A DNA stretch of 64,000 bases from Paenibacillus silviterrae (GCF_030167925.1 NZ_JASKUT010000001.1:1674001-1738000), one strand, 5' to 3'. Positions 8,519-18,913 are shown, numbered from the stretch's first letter. Notes: a model not told the origin generated them from the sequence alone. Numbers and translations are program-made.

Positions 8519-9166
8519 TTAGTTTCTCTTAGGTGTCGGCTCCTCATGCAGCCGCAAGGTGCGCCGCGGCAAACGCCACTTGAAATACACGGACATGAGC
8601 CGGAGAATGACGATGAGAGCGAACAAGGCGAGCAGGGGCCAAGAGCCCTGAAACCATCCCAGCCCGATAACAAGACCTGCCAGCATGCCCCAAACCGCAT
8701 AGATTTCATCCCGAAGCACCAGCGGTTTACGGCCGGCCAGCACATCGCGAATGATGCCTCCGCCGATCCCTGTCATCATGGCCGCAACAATAACAGCGCT
8801 TAGAGGCACATTCATCTGCGTCGCATAAAGCGCCCCTTGGATGGAAAAGGCGGATAACCCTATCGCGTCGAAAATAATCTCCCACGACTTCCACCTTCGA
8901 ATCCAGTTCACGGGAAAAATAAAAACGATAAAAGCGGCAATCAGCGCTGTTTTGAGATAAAAGCCTTGGTTCCACAAGGTAGGGACAGGGATCCCGATCA
9001 ATACATTACGGACGACCCCGCCGCCAAAGGCGGTAACAAAGCCTAGTACAAAGACGCCAAGAATATCGTATTCTTCCTCCATCGCCACAACGGCGCCGGA
9101 GGTTGCAAATGCAATCGTTCCGATAATGCTGAAAATCTGTAAATTTAATTCAAGCATGCTGTCCAT
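8519..9166 (-). CDS. TRIC-type cation channel / UPF0126 membrane protein
   Basis: A 215-residue integral membrane protein with about seven hydrophobic segments arranged as two repeats. The glycine-rich signatures of the UPF0126/TRIC family are present twice: FGGGVVRNVLIGIPVP in the first half and IGGGIIRDVLAGRKPLVL in the second. Prokaryotic TRIC homologues form trimeric potassium-permeable channels. The start at 9166 lies 10 bases after the stop of the oxidoreductase gene and lacks a strong ribosome binding site, which suggests translational coupling; an ATG nine bases further in is also possible. Confidence 0.9.
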   Translation of the reverse strand: MDSMLELNLQIFSIIGTIAFATSGAVVAMEEEYDILGVFVLGFVTAFGGGVVRNVLIGIPVPTLWNQGFYLKTALIAAFIVFIFPVNWIRRWKSWEIIFDAIGLSAFSIQGALYATQMNVPLSAVIVAAMMTGIGGGIIRDVLAGRKPLVLRDEIYAVWGMLAGLVIGLGWFQGSWPLLALFALIVILRLMSVYFKWRLPRRTLRLHEEPTPKRN

Positions 9167-9176
9167 GATGTTCTGA

Positions 9177-10253
9177 TTACAAGCTCCAATCCAGCTTTAC
9201 GACCTCGCCGCTGCGAGAGGACTCGTAGATGGCTTCCAGGACAAGACTGTTGGTCAGTCCGGACATGGCCGAAGTGATCGGTTCCTTTCCTTCCTTAATG
9301 CAATCGATAAAATGCCGGCTTAACCGCTGACGCGCTCCTTCATCGTTCGCCGGAGCCGTAAGCTCGACATCCGCCGTCCGATCGAAGAGCTCGGTATGCA
9401 GCTTGCCTTTGCCTCCCGACAAAGAGGCGCCGCCGTCGGAACCCATCAGATAGATGTAGGGCCCATTATCAACAAAGCTGGTATGTGCCGCCCAGCTTAC
9501 ATCCAGCGACAAGGTGCTGCCGTCTTCCATTTTGATCAAGGCGGTTGCCAAATCTTCTACATCGTAGGCTCCGTTCCAATCCGGCTTGCCCCATGTGCCA
9601 ATCCCTTTCTTCTTCGGTCCGAACTCTGCGTAGGTCGTACCAAACACGGACACCGGCTTCGGGCTTCCCATGAGATGTAAAGAAAGGTCCAGCATATGTA
9701 CGCCGATATCGATGAGAGGCCCTCCGCCGGCTTTGTCCATCTGGGTAAACCACGTTCCCCAGCCTGGAATCCCCTTGCGGCGAAGCCAGCCGGTCTTCAC
9801 GTTATAGATTTTCCCGAGGGCCCCCTTCTCTACCTGTTCCTTCACCTGCAGATTCAGAGGCTCCCAGCGCATCTGATGAGCCATCATCAGCACCTTGTTC
9901 GACTCCCGGTGAGCTCTAACGATCGCTTTGGCTGAAGCCGCATTAACCGCCATCGGCTTCTCCAGCAGCACATGTTTGCCGGCCTGCAGCGCGGCGATGG
10001 AGATCGGTGCATGCATTTCATTCGGAACGCAGACGATTACGGCATCGATTTCAGCATCGGCCAGTAACGCTTCATAGCTTGAATAGACCTTCGGAATGCC
10101 ATATTCCTTCGCGCGCTGCTCGGCCAGCGGGGCATAAGCGTCCGTTACTGCGGCAATAGCTGCATCATTCAGCTTGATGAACTCTTTCATGTGCACGTTT
10201 CCAATATTGCCGGCCCCGATGACGCCGATCTGAAGCTTGTCGTTTGCACTCAT
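9177..10253 (-). CDS. Gfo/Idh/MocA-family oxidoreductase
   Basis: A 358-residue NAD(P)-dependent dehydrogenase. The Rossmann dinucleotide motif GVIGAGNIGNVH is at the N-terminus; the family lysine motif EKPMAVNAASAK follows near residue 95, and the catalytic-region helix GGGPLIDIGVHMLDLSLHLMG lies near 175-195. Members act on inositols, sugars or related polyols; the substrate cannot be told here. The ATG at 10253 has AAGGAGAGAGG in front; the frame is open to 10406 but the extra 51 residues run through promoter and terminator sequence. It appears to lead a short operon with the TRIC-type gene. Confidence 0.92.
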   Translation of the reverse strand: MSANDKLQIGVIGAGNIGNVHMKEFIKLNDAAIAAVTDAYAPLAEQRAKEYGIPKVYSSYEALLADAEIDAVIVCVPNEMHAPISIAALQAGKHVLLEKPMAVNAASAKAIVRAHRESNKVLMMAHQMRWEPLNLQVKEQVEKGALGKIYNVKTGWLRRKGIPGWGTWFTQMDKAGGGPLIDIGVHMLDLSLHLMGSPKPVSVFGTTYAEFGPKKKGIGTWGKPDWNGAYDVEDLATALIKMEDGSTLSLDVSWAAHTSFVDNGPYIYLMGSDGGASLSGGKGKLHTELFDRTADVELTAPANDEGARQRLSRHFIDCIKEGKEPITSAMSGLTNSLVLEAIYESSRSGEVVKLDWSL

Positions 10254-10340
10254 TTTCCTCTCTCCTTGTACGATAAAAGTGATGATCGATGTAAATAAAC
10301 TGTACCTACTATACCATAATTTCCCGAAGTGCGTTATCAA

Positions 10341-10390
10341 AAAAAGCGACATCCGCAGGGAAATTTGTCTTTCCCCCTTCCTGTCGCTTT
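10341..10390 (-). terminator. Strong terminator after NarL-type regulator
   Basis: On the minus strand AAAGCGACA pairs with TGTCGCTTT and an inner GGGGGAAA...TTTCCC extends the stem, followed by seven T. It ends the thioredoxin-kapB-kinase-regulator operon ahead of the oxidoreductase promoter. Confidence 0.88.
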
Positions 10391-10406
10391 CCTTCCTTAT
10401 TAACAT

Positions 10407-11078
10407 CTACAAAAGGCCCATATCCTTCGCTTTCTGCGCAGCTTCTTTGCTGCTTTTGCCGCCGAGCTTTTTTAGAATGTTCCCTACATGCACCTTGATG
10501 GTACGAATGGATACGACGAACGTATCGGCAATCTGCGTTTGGGTGTGCCCTTTCTCGATCAGATCCAGCACCAGCAGTTCCGTAGGTGTCAACAGATTGC
10601 GCAGCTCCTTTACTCTAACCTCATGCTCAAGCTGCTTCAGCCGGCGAAACTCTTCCCTCATCTGGGCCGCGACGCTCGGATGAATGGCGCTCCGGTTGAC
10701 GTAAGCGCTTCGAATGACGTCCGGGATCTCCGTATAATTGGACTTGACCATATAATCGACCGCACCGGCTTTAAACGCCTCAAAAATAAACTCTTTTTCC
10801 TCCATGGAGGACAGCATCACGACGCGGGCTCCGCTGCACTTCACGATCTCGGCCGCCGCCCATAGCCCTTCAGGACTATCGGACATCATAATATCCATCA
10901 GCACGACGTCGGCATCAAGCCTCTCGAGCAGCTCTACCGCAGTTTCGCCGGAGGACGCATGGCCAATTATCTCTATATCCGGCTGCTTGTTCAAATAGCT
11001 CTGCAGCCCGCGCAGCCAATCCATGTCATCCTCCACAATGACTACACGTATTTTGGTGTTTGCTGTGTTTGGTTCCAT
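10407..11078 (-). CDS. NarL/FixJ-family response regulator
   Basis: A 223-residue regulator. Receiver domain: VVIVEDDMDWLRGL at the start, phospho-acceptor in DVVLMDIMMSDSPEG, conserved lysine in DYMVKSN. The C-terminal LuxR-type helix-turn-helix is LLTPTELLVLDLIEKGHTQ then IADTFVVSIRTIKVHVGNIL. GGAGGG precedes the ATG. It begins one base after the stop of the membrane kinase gene, so the two form a cognate pair at the end of a four-gene operon. A strong terminator follows. Targets are unknown; the nearby kapB suggests a link to developmental signalling, which is inference. Confidence 0.93.
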   Translation of the reverse strand: MEPNTANTKIRVVIVEDDMDWLRGLQSYLNKQPDIEIIGHASSGETAVELLERLDADVVLMDIMMSDSPEGLWAAAEIVKCSGARVVMLSSMEEKEFIFEAFKAGAVDYMVKSNYTEIPDVIRSAYVNRSAIHPSVAAQMREEFRRLKQLEHEVRVKELRNLLTPTELLVLDLIEKGHTQTQIADTFVVSIRTIKVHVGNILKKLGGKSSKEAAQKAKDMGLL

Positions 11079-11079
11079 A

Positions 11080-12471
11080 CTAGACCGACTCCCTCCTTGT
11101 TATCGGAGCTTTTTTCTTGGGAAATTGCAGAAATACGCTAGTGCCTCGTCCCGGCACACTGTGAATGCTCATCGAGCCCTTATGCTTCTGAACAATATTA
11201 TAACAGTAGGATAAGCCTAATCCGAAGTTCATTTTTTTCCCGGTTTTCGTTGTATAGAACGGATCGAACACCCGTTTTTGCTGCCTTTTATCCATTCCAG
11301 TGCCGGTGTCTTTGATTTCCATTACGATGTTACGCTTGGTTTCAGTCAATCGCAGCGTGAGAACTCCTCCTTGGGGCATCGCCTCAAGCGCGTTTGTTAT
11401 CACATTCGTTACGACCTCCGTAAGCTGCGCCCTGTCTCCACAGAGCGTCCCCTGATACAGCAGCTGCTCTATCACTTCGACCCTCGCCAGGCCGGGAGCC
11501 AGCATACGGACACACTGCTGCAGCAGCTCCGCCGGACGCAGCTCCTCCGGCACCAGCTCTACCTCCTGAGTTTGGCCTTGAATCCTGTAAATCATATCAT
11601 AGATATGCTGAGAGGCATTCATGATTACTTGGATATCCGCAACCAGGGCCTCCTTGTCGATAGGACCCTCCTCCTGCACATCCGACTGGATCTTTTCTCC
11701 GAATAGCCGGATTTTGCCCACGTCATTTTTGATGGCATGATTCAAAATGGAGGTTCCTGATGTGATCGCACGGAGCGTATAATCCAGCTTTTGATTTTGA
11801 ATCGAGATTTGCAGACCCAAGAAGCCGTAGCGGAAGCTGGAAACAAGGATGACGGCGAGTGTAAAGGCGATAACGTAAGCATTGTAGCGCCACCATTCGT
11901 ACAAGCCAAAGAAGAGCGGAAGCAAGTATAAGGTAAATAGAGCAAAAAATAAGGTTGGCGCTGCAGCGGTCGTCACGAGCATCCGGCTTCGCCGGAGGAA
12001 GGAATTGCGCTCCCTCCATGCGGAAATAAACAATAGGACGATTCCGCCTAAAATATAAGGCGTCGCCCAGAAGGCGACATAGGTGTAAGGGATCGGATCC
12101 GCCGGCTTAGTTTCCATAAACAGGGAGATGAGTACCGGAACCAGCAGGATCCAAGGAGCCCATCGCTTGCCTCTCCAAAAAGGAAAAGACGGATGATAAA
12201 CCAAAGTAAACATGAGAAAGGTATAAGGCAATCCGTAATAACATACCAGTGAGCTTATATATTCCGCGTGAAGAAGGAAATCACTGACGTTATCGGTCAA
12301 CCAGCCGCGAAGCAGGAAGTGAGGTCTCACATTGTCCGCAATGACTGCCGAAAGCCCCCCGGAGCCGCCGGTAAACGCAATGCTGCTCACCCAGCGGGTC
12401 GTCGCCCGCTTCGGGTCGGTAACAAGCAGTAAGAAGCCGATCGTCCAAAGACCGACCAGTACAAAAAGCAT
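11080..12471 (-). CDS. Multi-spanning membrane sensor histidine kinase
   Basis: A 463-residue kinase. The first half contains about seven hydrophobic segments with little outside the membrane, so it probably senses a membrane or intramembrane signal. The likely phospho-accepting histidine is in ILNHAIKNDVGKI near residue 245. The GHKL ATPase domain follows: VVTNVITNALEAMPQGG (N box), IKDTGTGM (G1), FDPFYTTKTGKKMNFGLGLSYC (F and G2 boxes). The H-box is unlike the HisKA_3 box normally paired with NarL-type regulators. GGATGAGG precedes the ATG, 13 bases after the kapB stop. Paired with the regulator at 10407-11078. Confidence 0.9.
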   Translation of the reverse strand: MLFVLVGLWTIGFLLLVTDPKRATTRWVSSIAFTGGSGGLSAVIADNVRPHFLLRGWLTDNVSDFLLHAEYISSLVCYYGLPYTFLMFTLVYHPSFPFWRGKRWAPWILLVPVLISLFMETKPADPIPYTYVAFWATPYILGGIVLLFISAWRERNSFLRRSRMLVTTAAAPTLFFALFTLYLLPLFFGLYEWWRYNAYVIAFTLAVILVSSFRYGFLGLQISIQNQKLDYTLRAITSGTSILNHAIKNDVGKIRLFGEKIQSDVQEEGPIDKEALVADIQVIMNASQHIYDMIYRIQGQTQEVELVPEELRPAELLQQCVRMLAPGLARVEVIEQLLYQGTLCGDRAQLTEVVTNVITNALEAMPQGGVLTLRLTETKRNIVMEIKDTGTGMDKRQQKRVFDPFYTTKTGKKMNFGLGLSYCYNIVQKHKGSMSIHSVPGRGTSVFLQFPKKKAPITRRESV

Positions 12472-12484
12472 CGGGCCTCATCCT

Positions 12485-12913
12485 TTACAGCTTATATTCT
12501 TGCTGAAGCTGCTCCAGCTCCTCGCGGCAGCGCTGCGCGAAACGAATAGCCCGGTCCAGCTGCTGCAGCTCCTGCGCAAGCGCTCGGCTCAGGGATTCGG
12601 CATACTCGGGAACAAAGCCTTCGTACGGACGAATGGTTTGAACCGGCATAAGAGCGATTTCCTGGTAAGCCAAGGCACGTCTCTGATGGAAGAAGGGTAC
12701 GTCCGGGTCCATCGGATTATGGAGATCCCCCTGCGTCGGATGTTTGACTACCGCCAATATTTTCACGGTAGCCTTCATGGTAGATGATTGCTCGACGATT
12801 TCCCCGATATATTGTCCGGTTTTATACGAAGCCGTCACAAGGGATCCGATCGGATATACAGCCATATTGTCGTTCATGTTCGCTTCACAGACTCCTCTCT
12901 TTACGCGAATCAT
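12485..12913 (-). CDS. kapB: Kinase-associated protein KapB
   Basis: A protein of up to 142 residues that I recognise as KapB from IGSLVTASYKTGQYIGEIVE, KHPTQGDLHNPMDPDVPFFH, QRRALAYQE and RPYEGFVPEYAESL. In Bacillus subtilis KapB is needed for activity of the sporulation kinase KinB. Here it lies directly upstream of a multi-spanning kinase, so an analogous partnership is plausible. The ATG at 12913 overlaps the TAA of the thioredoxin-like gene by one base; an in-frame ATG 12 codons in would give a 130-residue protein closer to the family norm. No signal peptide or lipobox is visible in either form, although the family is often called a lipoprotein. Confidence 0.87.
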   Translation of the reverse strand: MIRVKRGVCEANMNDNMAVYPIGSLVTASYKTGQYIGEIVEQSSTMKATVKILAVVKHPTQGDLHNPMDPDVPFFHQRRALAYQEIALMPVQTIRPYEGFVPEYAESLSRALAQELQQLDRAIRFAQRCREELEQLQQEYKL

Positions 12914-13251
12914 TATAGGTTTTTTACTTCGTCTTCTTGAATAAAGCGGTACAGCTCATCAACCGCTTGCATGCGATAACGCTTCACAGGGGGCTGACCC
13001 CTCTGCACTTTCACTATACAGGGAACGCTTTCGATTTTCCACTCCTGCGTCATCTTAGGACTGAAGTTAATGTTGCAGCGACCGATGTCCTGGGTCGGGT
13101 CCATCGCCTGGACAATCTCCAGCATACGGTTTGCCACCTTGCACGTCCCGCACATGAGTGTATAGAAGAGCACATGCCACGTTCGCAGCGGTGCCGGATT
13201 GCCTTGAAGCCGATTCAAGAGATCCGATTCCGTCCATTCCGAAAGGCTCAT
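12913..13251 (-). CDS. Thioredoxin-like protein with CGTCK active site
   Basis: A 112-residue thioredoxin-fold protein. VLFYTLMCGTCKVANRML carries the CxxC redox motif after beta-strand 1, and IESVPCIVKVQRGQPPVKRY supplies the cis-proline loop (SVPC) and the following strand. It lacks a signal peptide, so it acts in the cytoplasm. I chose the ATG at 13251 because GAGGTAAACCGC precedes it; a longer form from 13299 has no ribosome binding site. It is the first gene of the kapB-kinase-regulator operon, which is unusual company for a thioredoxin. Client proteins are unknown. Confidence 0.87.
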   Translation of the reverse strand: MSLSEWTESDLLNRLQGNPAPLRTWHVLFYTLMCGTCKVANRMLEIVQAMDPTQDIGRCNINFSPKMTQEWKIESVPCIVKVQRGQPPVKRYRMQAVDELYRFIQEDEVKNL

Positions 13252-13340
13252 GCGGTTTACCTCATTTCTCTTTCGATTGCGTATTGCTTCCGGCGTCATA
13301 AATCAATACAATAAGAGCATAGACAAGCAAGGTAGGTGTA

Positions 13341-13559
13341 ATGAGAATGACGGAAAATCATGAGAATCAAGAGCAGCAGGCCGGGTCCGAGCCAAAAAAG
13401 GTCAGCTTGGCCGACGCCATTAAGAACAAGCTTGCTCAGAAGAAACAAGCCCAGCAAAGCGGCGGCGGACAGCAGATGCGCGGAGGCAACAGCGCTGTGA
13501 TGCGCAGCCAGAACAACAAGAAGCCGAACAATCAGCGTAGACGTACCGGCGGAAGCTAA
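13341..13559 (+). CDS. Small basic low-complexity hypothetical protein
   Basis: A 72-residue, Gln/Asn/Lys/Arg-rich protein with no hydrophobic core: an N-terminal charged segment, a short amphipathic helix (VSLADAIKNKLAQKKQAQQ), then Gly/Asn/Arg-rich disorder ending RRRTGGS. It might bind nucleic acid, but that is only suggested by composition. AGGTAGGTG precedes the ATG at 13341; an ATG two codons later is equally possible. It is divergent from the thioredoxin-like gene and followed by a strong shared terminator, which supports it being a real gene. Confidence 0.65.
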   Translation: MRMTENHENQEQQAGSEPKKVSLADAIKNKLAQKKQAQQSGGGQQMRGGNSAVMRSQNNKKPNNQRRRTGGS

Positions 13560-13586
13560 AACAAGTACGAAGGCTTGAAGAAAAGA

Positions 13587-13637
13587 AGGATGAGCGCACG
13601 TCCCCTTAAGGGTACGGTTAGCGGCTCATCCTTTTTC
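13587..13637 (+). terminator. Bidirectional terminator
   Basis: AGGATGAGC...GCTCATCCT with TTTTT on the plus strand and a matching TTCTTTTC-type tract on the minus strand. It lies between the converging small gene and the ABC-F gene and can serve both. Confidence 0.82.
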
Positions 13638-13647
13638 TCATGCAAGC

Positions 13648-15357
<1,710 letters not shown>

Positions 15358-17289
15358 TTATTTGTTTTGCGCAATCTGCTCCACCAGCTCCGAAAGCTCC
15401 GCCCAGCGGTCCATCGCCTGCTCCAGCTGTGCCGAAACCTCCTGCTCCTCCCGGTACAAGGTCTGGACCTTGCCGAAGTCACTGCCCGCATTCTCTATGT
15501 CGTTTTTGATTTGCTCCAGCTTCGCTTCCAAGCCGGCGATCTTCCCTTCAATTTCATCCCATTCCTTCTGATCTTTGAAGGACAGCTTCTTCGGCCGACT
15601 GGATTCGCGTCGCTCCGAGGCCTCTTCCTGCTTGCCTGGAGCCGGCTGCTGCTGCGCTGCCTTCCGCCGTTCCTGTTCTTCCACCTGTTTCTCGAGCTGC
15701 TGAGCTTCCATATATTCCGTATAGTTTCCGTGATAACGCCGAATGCGGCCGTCTCCTTCGAATACGAATAGATGATCCGCCGTACGATCGAGGAAATACC
15801 GGTCATGGGAAACGGTGATAACGGCTCCGGGGAAATCGTCTAAATACTCCTCCAGAATGGTCAATGTCTGAATGTCAAGATCATTGGTCGGCTCGTCAAG
15901 CAGCAGCACGTTCGGCTCGCCCATCAGCGTCCGCAGGAGATACAGCCTTCGCTTCTCTCCGCCCGACAGCTTGCCGATCGGCGTCCACTGCAGCGACGGG
16001 GAGAAGAGGAAGCGCTCCAGCATTTGCGCAGCGGTAATGGACTCGCCGTTCGCCGTTCGGATGACCTCGGCCGCTTCCTTAATATACTCGATGACGCGCT
16101 GCTTCTCGTCCATCTCCACATTCTCTTGCGTATAATACGATAGCTTGACCGTAGTACCTACTTCCATCGTGCCGCCGTCCGGCTGCATTCGTCCGGCTAG
16201 CAGATTCAGGAATGTCGACTTCCCCGTTCCGTTCGGTCCGATAATGCCGATTCGGTCTTCCGGCATGACGATATAACTGAAGTCCCGGACAAGCTGCCGG
16301 GAGCCGAAGCTTTTGCTGATGTGATCGAGCTCGATCACCTTCTTGCCGAGCCGGCTTGCCCCGAGCGCCATATCCAGCTTCTCACCAGGACCGTCCGCCT
16401 TGCGGTCCCTCAGCTCGACGACGCGGTCGATCCTTGCCTTCTGCTTCGTCGTCCGCGCCTTTGCGCCGCGGCGCAGCCAGGCAAGCTCCCGGCGAAGCAG
16501 GTTCTGACGCTTATCCTCCTCCGCAGCCTCCCGCTCAAGACGGTCCGCCTTTTTCTCCAGGAAGGCCGCATAGTTGCCCTCATAGCTGTACAGCTTGCCC
16601 CGATCGAGCTCGAAGATGCGGTTCGTTACTCTGTCCAGAAAATATCGGTCGTGGGTAACGAGCAGCAGCGCTCCCTTCCATTTGCTAAGGAAATCCTCCA
16701 GCCACTCCACCGTTTCGTGATCGATATGGTTCGTCGGCTCGTCCAGAATCAGCAGGTCGGCCGGCTGGATAAGTACACGGGCCATAGCTACGCGCTTGCG
16801 CTGCCCGCCCGATAATTGACCTACCTTTTGGGAAAAGTCTGTAATGCCCAGCTTCGTCAAAACGGTCTTCGCGACAGTACCGGCTTCCCAAGCATTGAGG
16901 TTGTCCATTTGCTGCTGGACTCTGAACAGCTTAGACTGCAGCTTTTCATCCTCCGGCTTCAGCTGAAGCTCGGCAAGTGCCCATTCGTACTCTCTCAGCG
17001 CCTGCATGAGCGGCGTATCCCCATGAAACACTTGTTCGAGCACGGTAGACTCCGGATCAAAATCAGGCTGCTGCGGAAGATATTCCACCCGAAAATGATT
17101 CGAGTGGATCAGCTTCCCCTTCTCAATCGGATCCAGTCCCGCTATCACCTTAAGTAAGGATGATTTACCCGTCCCGTTCACACCAACCAAACCGATACGT
17201 TCCTTCTCGTTAATTTGGAAATGGATGTTGTCGAACAACACCTTTTCGCCATAGCTTTTATATAAATTTTCTACCGTAACGATGTTCAA
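15358..17289 (-). CDS. ABC-F family ATPase, YfmR/Uup type
   Basis: A 643-residue twin-cassette ATPase. Walker A motifs are GLVGVNGTGKSSLLKVI and GIIGPNGTGKSTFLNLL; signatures are LSGGQRKRVAMARVL and LSGGEKRRLYLLRTL. After NBD2 there is a charged linker and a C-terminal coiled coil starting KLSFKDQKEWDEIE, the hallmark of the Uup/YfmR branch, which acts on stalled ribosomes and may touch nucleic acid. The frame can only start at TTG 17289 because a stop lies two codons upstream; AAAGGAG is 11 bases before it. An out-of-frame ATG closer to that site opens a 12-codon reading frame. Confidence 0.93.
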   Translation of the reverse strand: MNIVTVENLYKSYGEKVLFDNIHFQINEKERIGLVGVNGTGKSSLLKVIAGLDPIEKGKLIHSNHFRVEYLPQQPDFDPESTVLEQVFHGDTPLMQALREYEWALAELQLKPEDEKLQSKLFRVQQQMDNLNAWEAGTVAKTVLTKLGITDFSQKVGQLSGGQRKRVAMARVLIQPADLLILDEPTNHIDHETVEWLEDFLSKWKGALLLVTHDRYFLDRVTNRIFELDRGKLYSYEGNYAAFLEKKADRLEREAAEEDKRQNLLRRELAWLRRGAKARTTKQKARIDRVVELRDRKADGPGEKLDMALGASRLGKKVIELDHISKSFGSRQLVRDFSYIVMPEDRIGIIGPNGTGKSTFLNLLAGRMQPDGGTMEVGTTVKLSYYTQENVEMDEKQRVIEYIKEAAEVIRTANGESITAAQMLERFLFSPSLQWTPIGKLSGGEKRRLYLLRTLMGEPNVLLLDEPTNDLDIQTLTILEEYLDDFPGAVITVSHDRYFLDRTADHLFVFEGDGRIRRYHGNYTEYMEAQQLEKQVEEQERRKAAQQQPAPGKQEEASERRESSRPKKLSFKDQKEWDEIEGKIAGLEAKLEQIKNDIENAGSDFGKVQTLYREEQEVSAQLEQAMDRWAELSELVEQIAQNK

Positions 17290-17331
17290 CGTTCATTACA
17301 CTCCTTTCAGTCACACCTTGAAGCAGTTCGA

Positions 17332-18399
17332 TTATGTCTTGTATGGCTCCGCGGGCTCCGTTACATAGGCTGCAAGCAAAGCAATGGTATTCATGATACC
17401 CTCCTCATGAGTACGCTCCATGGCATGAGAGGCATGAACTCCGGGACCGATCAAAGCCGCCCGGATGTTGCTTCCCCCGCGAAGCGCCGCAGAGGCGTCG
17501 GAGCCGTATTGCGGATATATATCGACGGCATAGCTCAGACCGTCGCGTTTAGCCAGCTCGATCAGCTTCGAAGTCATTGCGTAATCGTAGGGACCCGAGG
17601 AATCCTTGGCGCAAATGGACACATCGTATTCGGTACAAGTGAGATCCGCACCCATCGCACCCATATCGATTGCGATCATTTCTTCGATTTCCTGAGGAAT
17701 CCAAGCTGCACCATGCCCCACTTCTTCATAGGTGCTGATAAGCAGCTGCAGCGTATATGCGGGCTTTATGCCCTCTCGCTGGAAGAGCCCCAGCAGACCG
17801 AAAAGAGCGGCAACTCCCGCTTTATCGTCCAGATGGCGCGATTTGATATACCCATTCGGTTTGAAGTGGGTACGAGGATCGAAGGAGATGATATCGCCGA
17901 CGCTGATTCCAAGCGCTTTCACCTCGGCCGCCGAGGTCACCCGTTCGTCCAGACGGATCTCCATGGCTTCCTCATCCCTCTTGAAATCTCTGGCGTCAGG
18001 GAATACATGCACTGACGGCTTGGTCGTCATGATGGTCCCGTCGTACGTAAGTCCGTCCCGAGTATGCACGATACAATACTCGTTCTCCACGGAGCCCATC
18101 ATGTATCCGCCGATCAAGGTGAACCGGATTCTTCCGTCCGGCTTGATCGATCGGACCATCGCCCCCAGCGTGTCGACATGAGCGGATAACCCGATCACTC
18201 GGGAATCCTGCTGCCCCGGTACCGTGATGATGCCGTTGCCCTTTGGCGTAAACGTCATTGGGTACCCTAGCTTAGCGGCTTCTTCTTTCAGCATAGACAT
18301 GATCTGTCTGCAGTAACCGCTAGGGCTTGGTGTATTCAGCAGCTGCTCAAGAAGCTGCCGTACGTAGGTCTTGTTCATACGGTCTTGAAACGCGCTCAT
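17332..18399 (-). CDS. M42-family metallopeptidase
   Basis: A 355-residue M42/M18-type aminopeptidase related to glutamyl aminopeptidase and FrvX/YsdC. Dinuclear zinc ligands are visible in order: SAHVDTLGAMV (His and Asp), SRHLDDKAGVAALFGLLG (bridging Asp), STYEEVGHGAAW (catalytic and ligand Glu), AIDMGAMGADL (Asp) and GPGVHASHAMERTHEEG (His). Members form large tetrahedral dodecamers and trim peptides in the cytoplasm. The ATG at 18399 has AAAGGATG ahead; the ATG at 18408 lies inside that site. Divergent from the ASCH gene. Confidence 0.93.
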   Translation of the reverse strand: MSAFQDRMNKTYVRQLLEQLLNTPSPSGYCRQIMSMLKEEAAKLGYPMTFTPKGNGIITVPGQQDSRVIGLSAHVDTLGAMVRSIKPDGRIRFTLIGGYMMGSVENEYCIVHTRDGLTYDGTIMTTKPSVHVFPDARDFKRDEEAMEIRLDERVTSAAEVKALGISVGDIISFDPRTHFKPNGYIKSRHLDDKAGVAALFGLLGLFQREGIKPAYTLQLLISTYEEVGHGAAWIPQEIEEMIAIDMGAMGADLTCTEYDVSICAKDSSGPYDYAMTSKLIELAKRDGLSYAVDIYPQYGSDASAALRGGSNIRAALIGPGVHASHAMERTHEEGIMNTIALLAAYVTEPAEPYKT

Positions 18400-18501
18400 T
18401 TGGATCATCCTTTCCGGCTGGACTCCACATGTTCCAGCATTTGCATAGTCGACATTTTTCGTGTAAGCTACTTGTGATTAAGTTCTAGGAGGATGAGTCC
18501 T

Positions 18502-18834
18502 GTGTCTGAAACAACATTGCCGCCAAAAACATGCTCGATCGAGCGTATGATTACTGTTGATGCCGACATCCAAAAGGTACTGAGCGGCGAGAAAACCGCT
18601 ACACGCAGAAACGGCCGTTATGCCGATATCGGCGAAATTATGGAGCTTCAAGGAAAGAAGTTCGAGGTTACCAGCGTGTATCAGCAATCCCTGGGCGAGC
18701 TTAACGATGAGAACATTAAATCCGAAGGCTACAGCTCCCTCGAAGAGTACAAAAACTATATCTTATCGATGCATGCCGGCATGCCTTGGATGCCTCAGAT
18801 GAAGGTTTGGGTTCACGAATTTCGCGCGATCTAA
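18502..18834 (+). CDS. ASCH-domain protein (YqfB-like)
   Basis: A 110-residue small domain protein. ADIQKVLSGEKTATRRNGRYADIGEIMELQGKKFEVTSVY fits the ASCH fold, a PUA-like beta barrel with the conserved G-x-K-x-x-T-x-R motif. Relatives include the E. coli YqfB amidohydrolase that cleaves N4-acetylcytidine, but the exact activity here is not shown. I chose GTG at 18502, eight bases after TAGGAGG; the ATG at 18493 abuts that site. Terminator follows. Confidence 0.8.
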   Translation: MSETTLPPKTCSIERMITVDADIQKVLSGEKTATRRNGRYADIGEIMELQGKKFEVTSVYQQSLGELNDENIKSEGYSSLEEYKNYILSMHAGMPWMPQMKVWVHEFRAI

Positions 18835-18845
18835 CATGACACAAA

Positions 18846-18884
18846 AAACAGTGTAGTTGCCAGCGCCGCTACACTGTTTTTTTC
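18846..18884 (+). terminator. Intrinsic terminator
   Basis: AACAGTGTAG pairs perfectly with CTACACTGTT, followed by seven T. It ends the ASCH gene transcript. Confidence 0.9.
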
Positions 18885-18913
18885 TATCCACTTCTTCGGA
18901 GGCATTTGTAACC

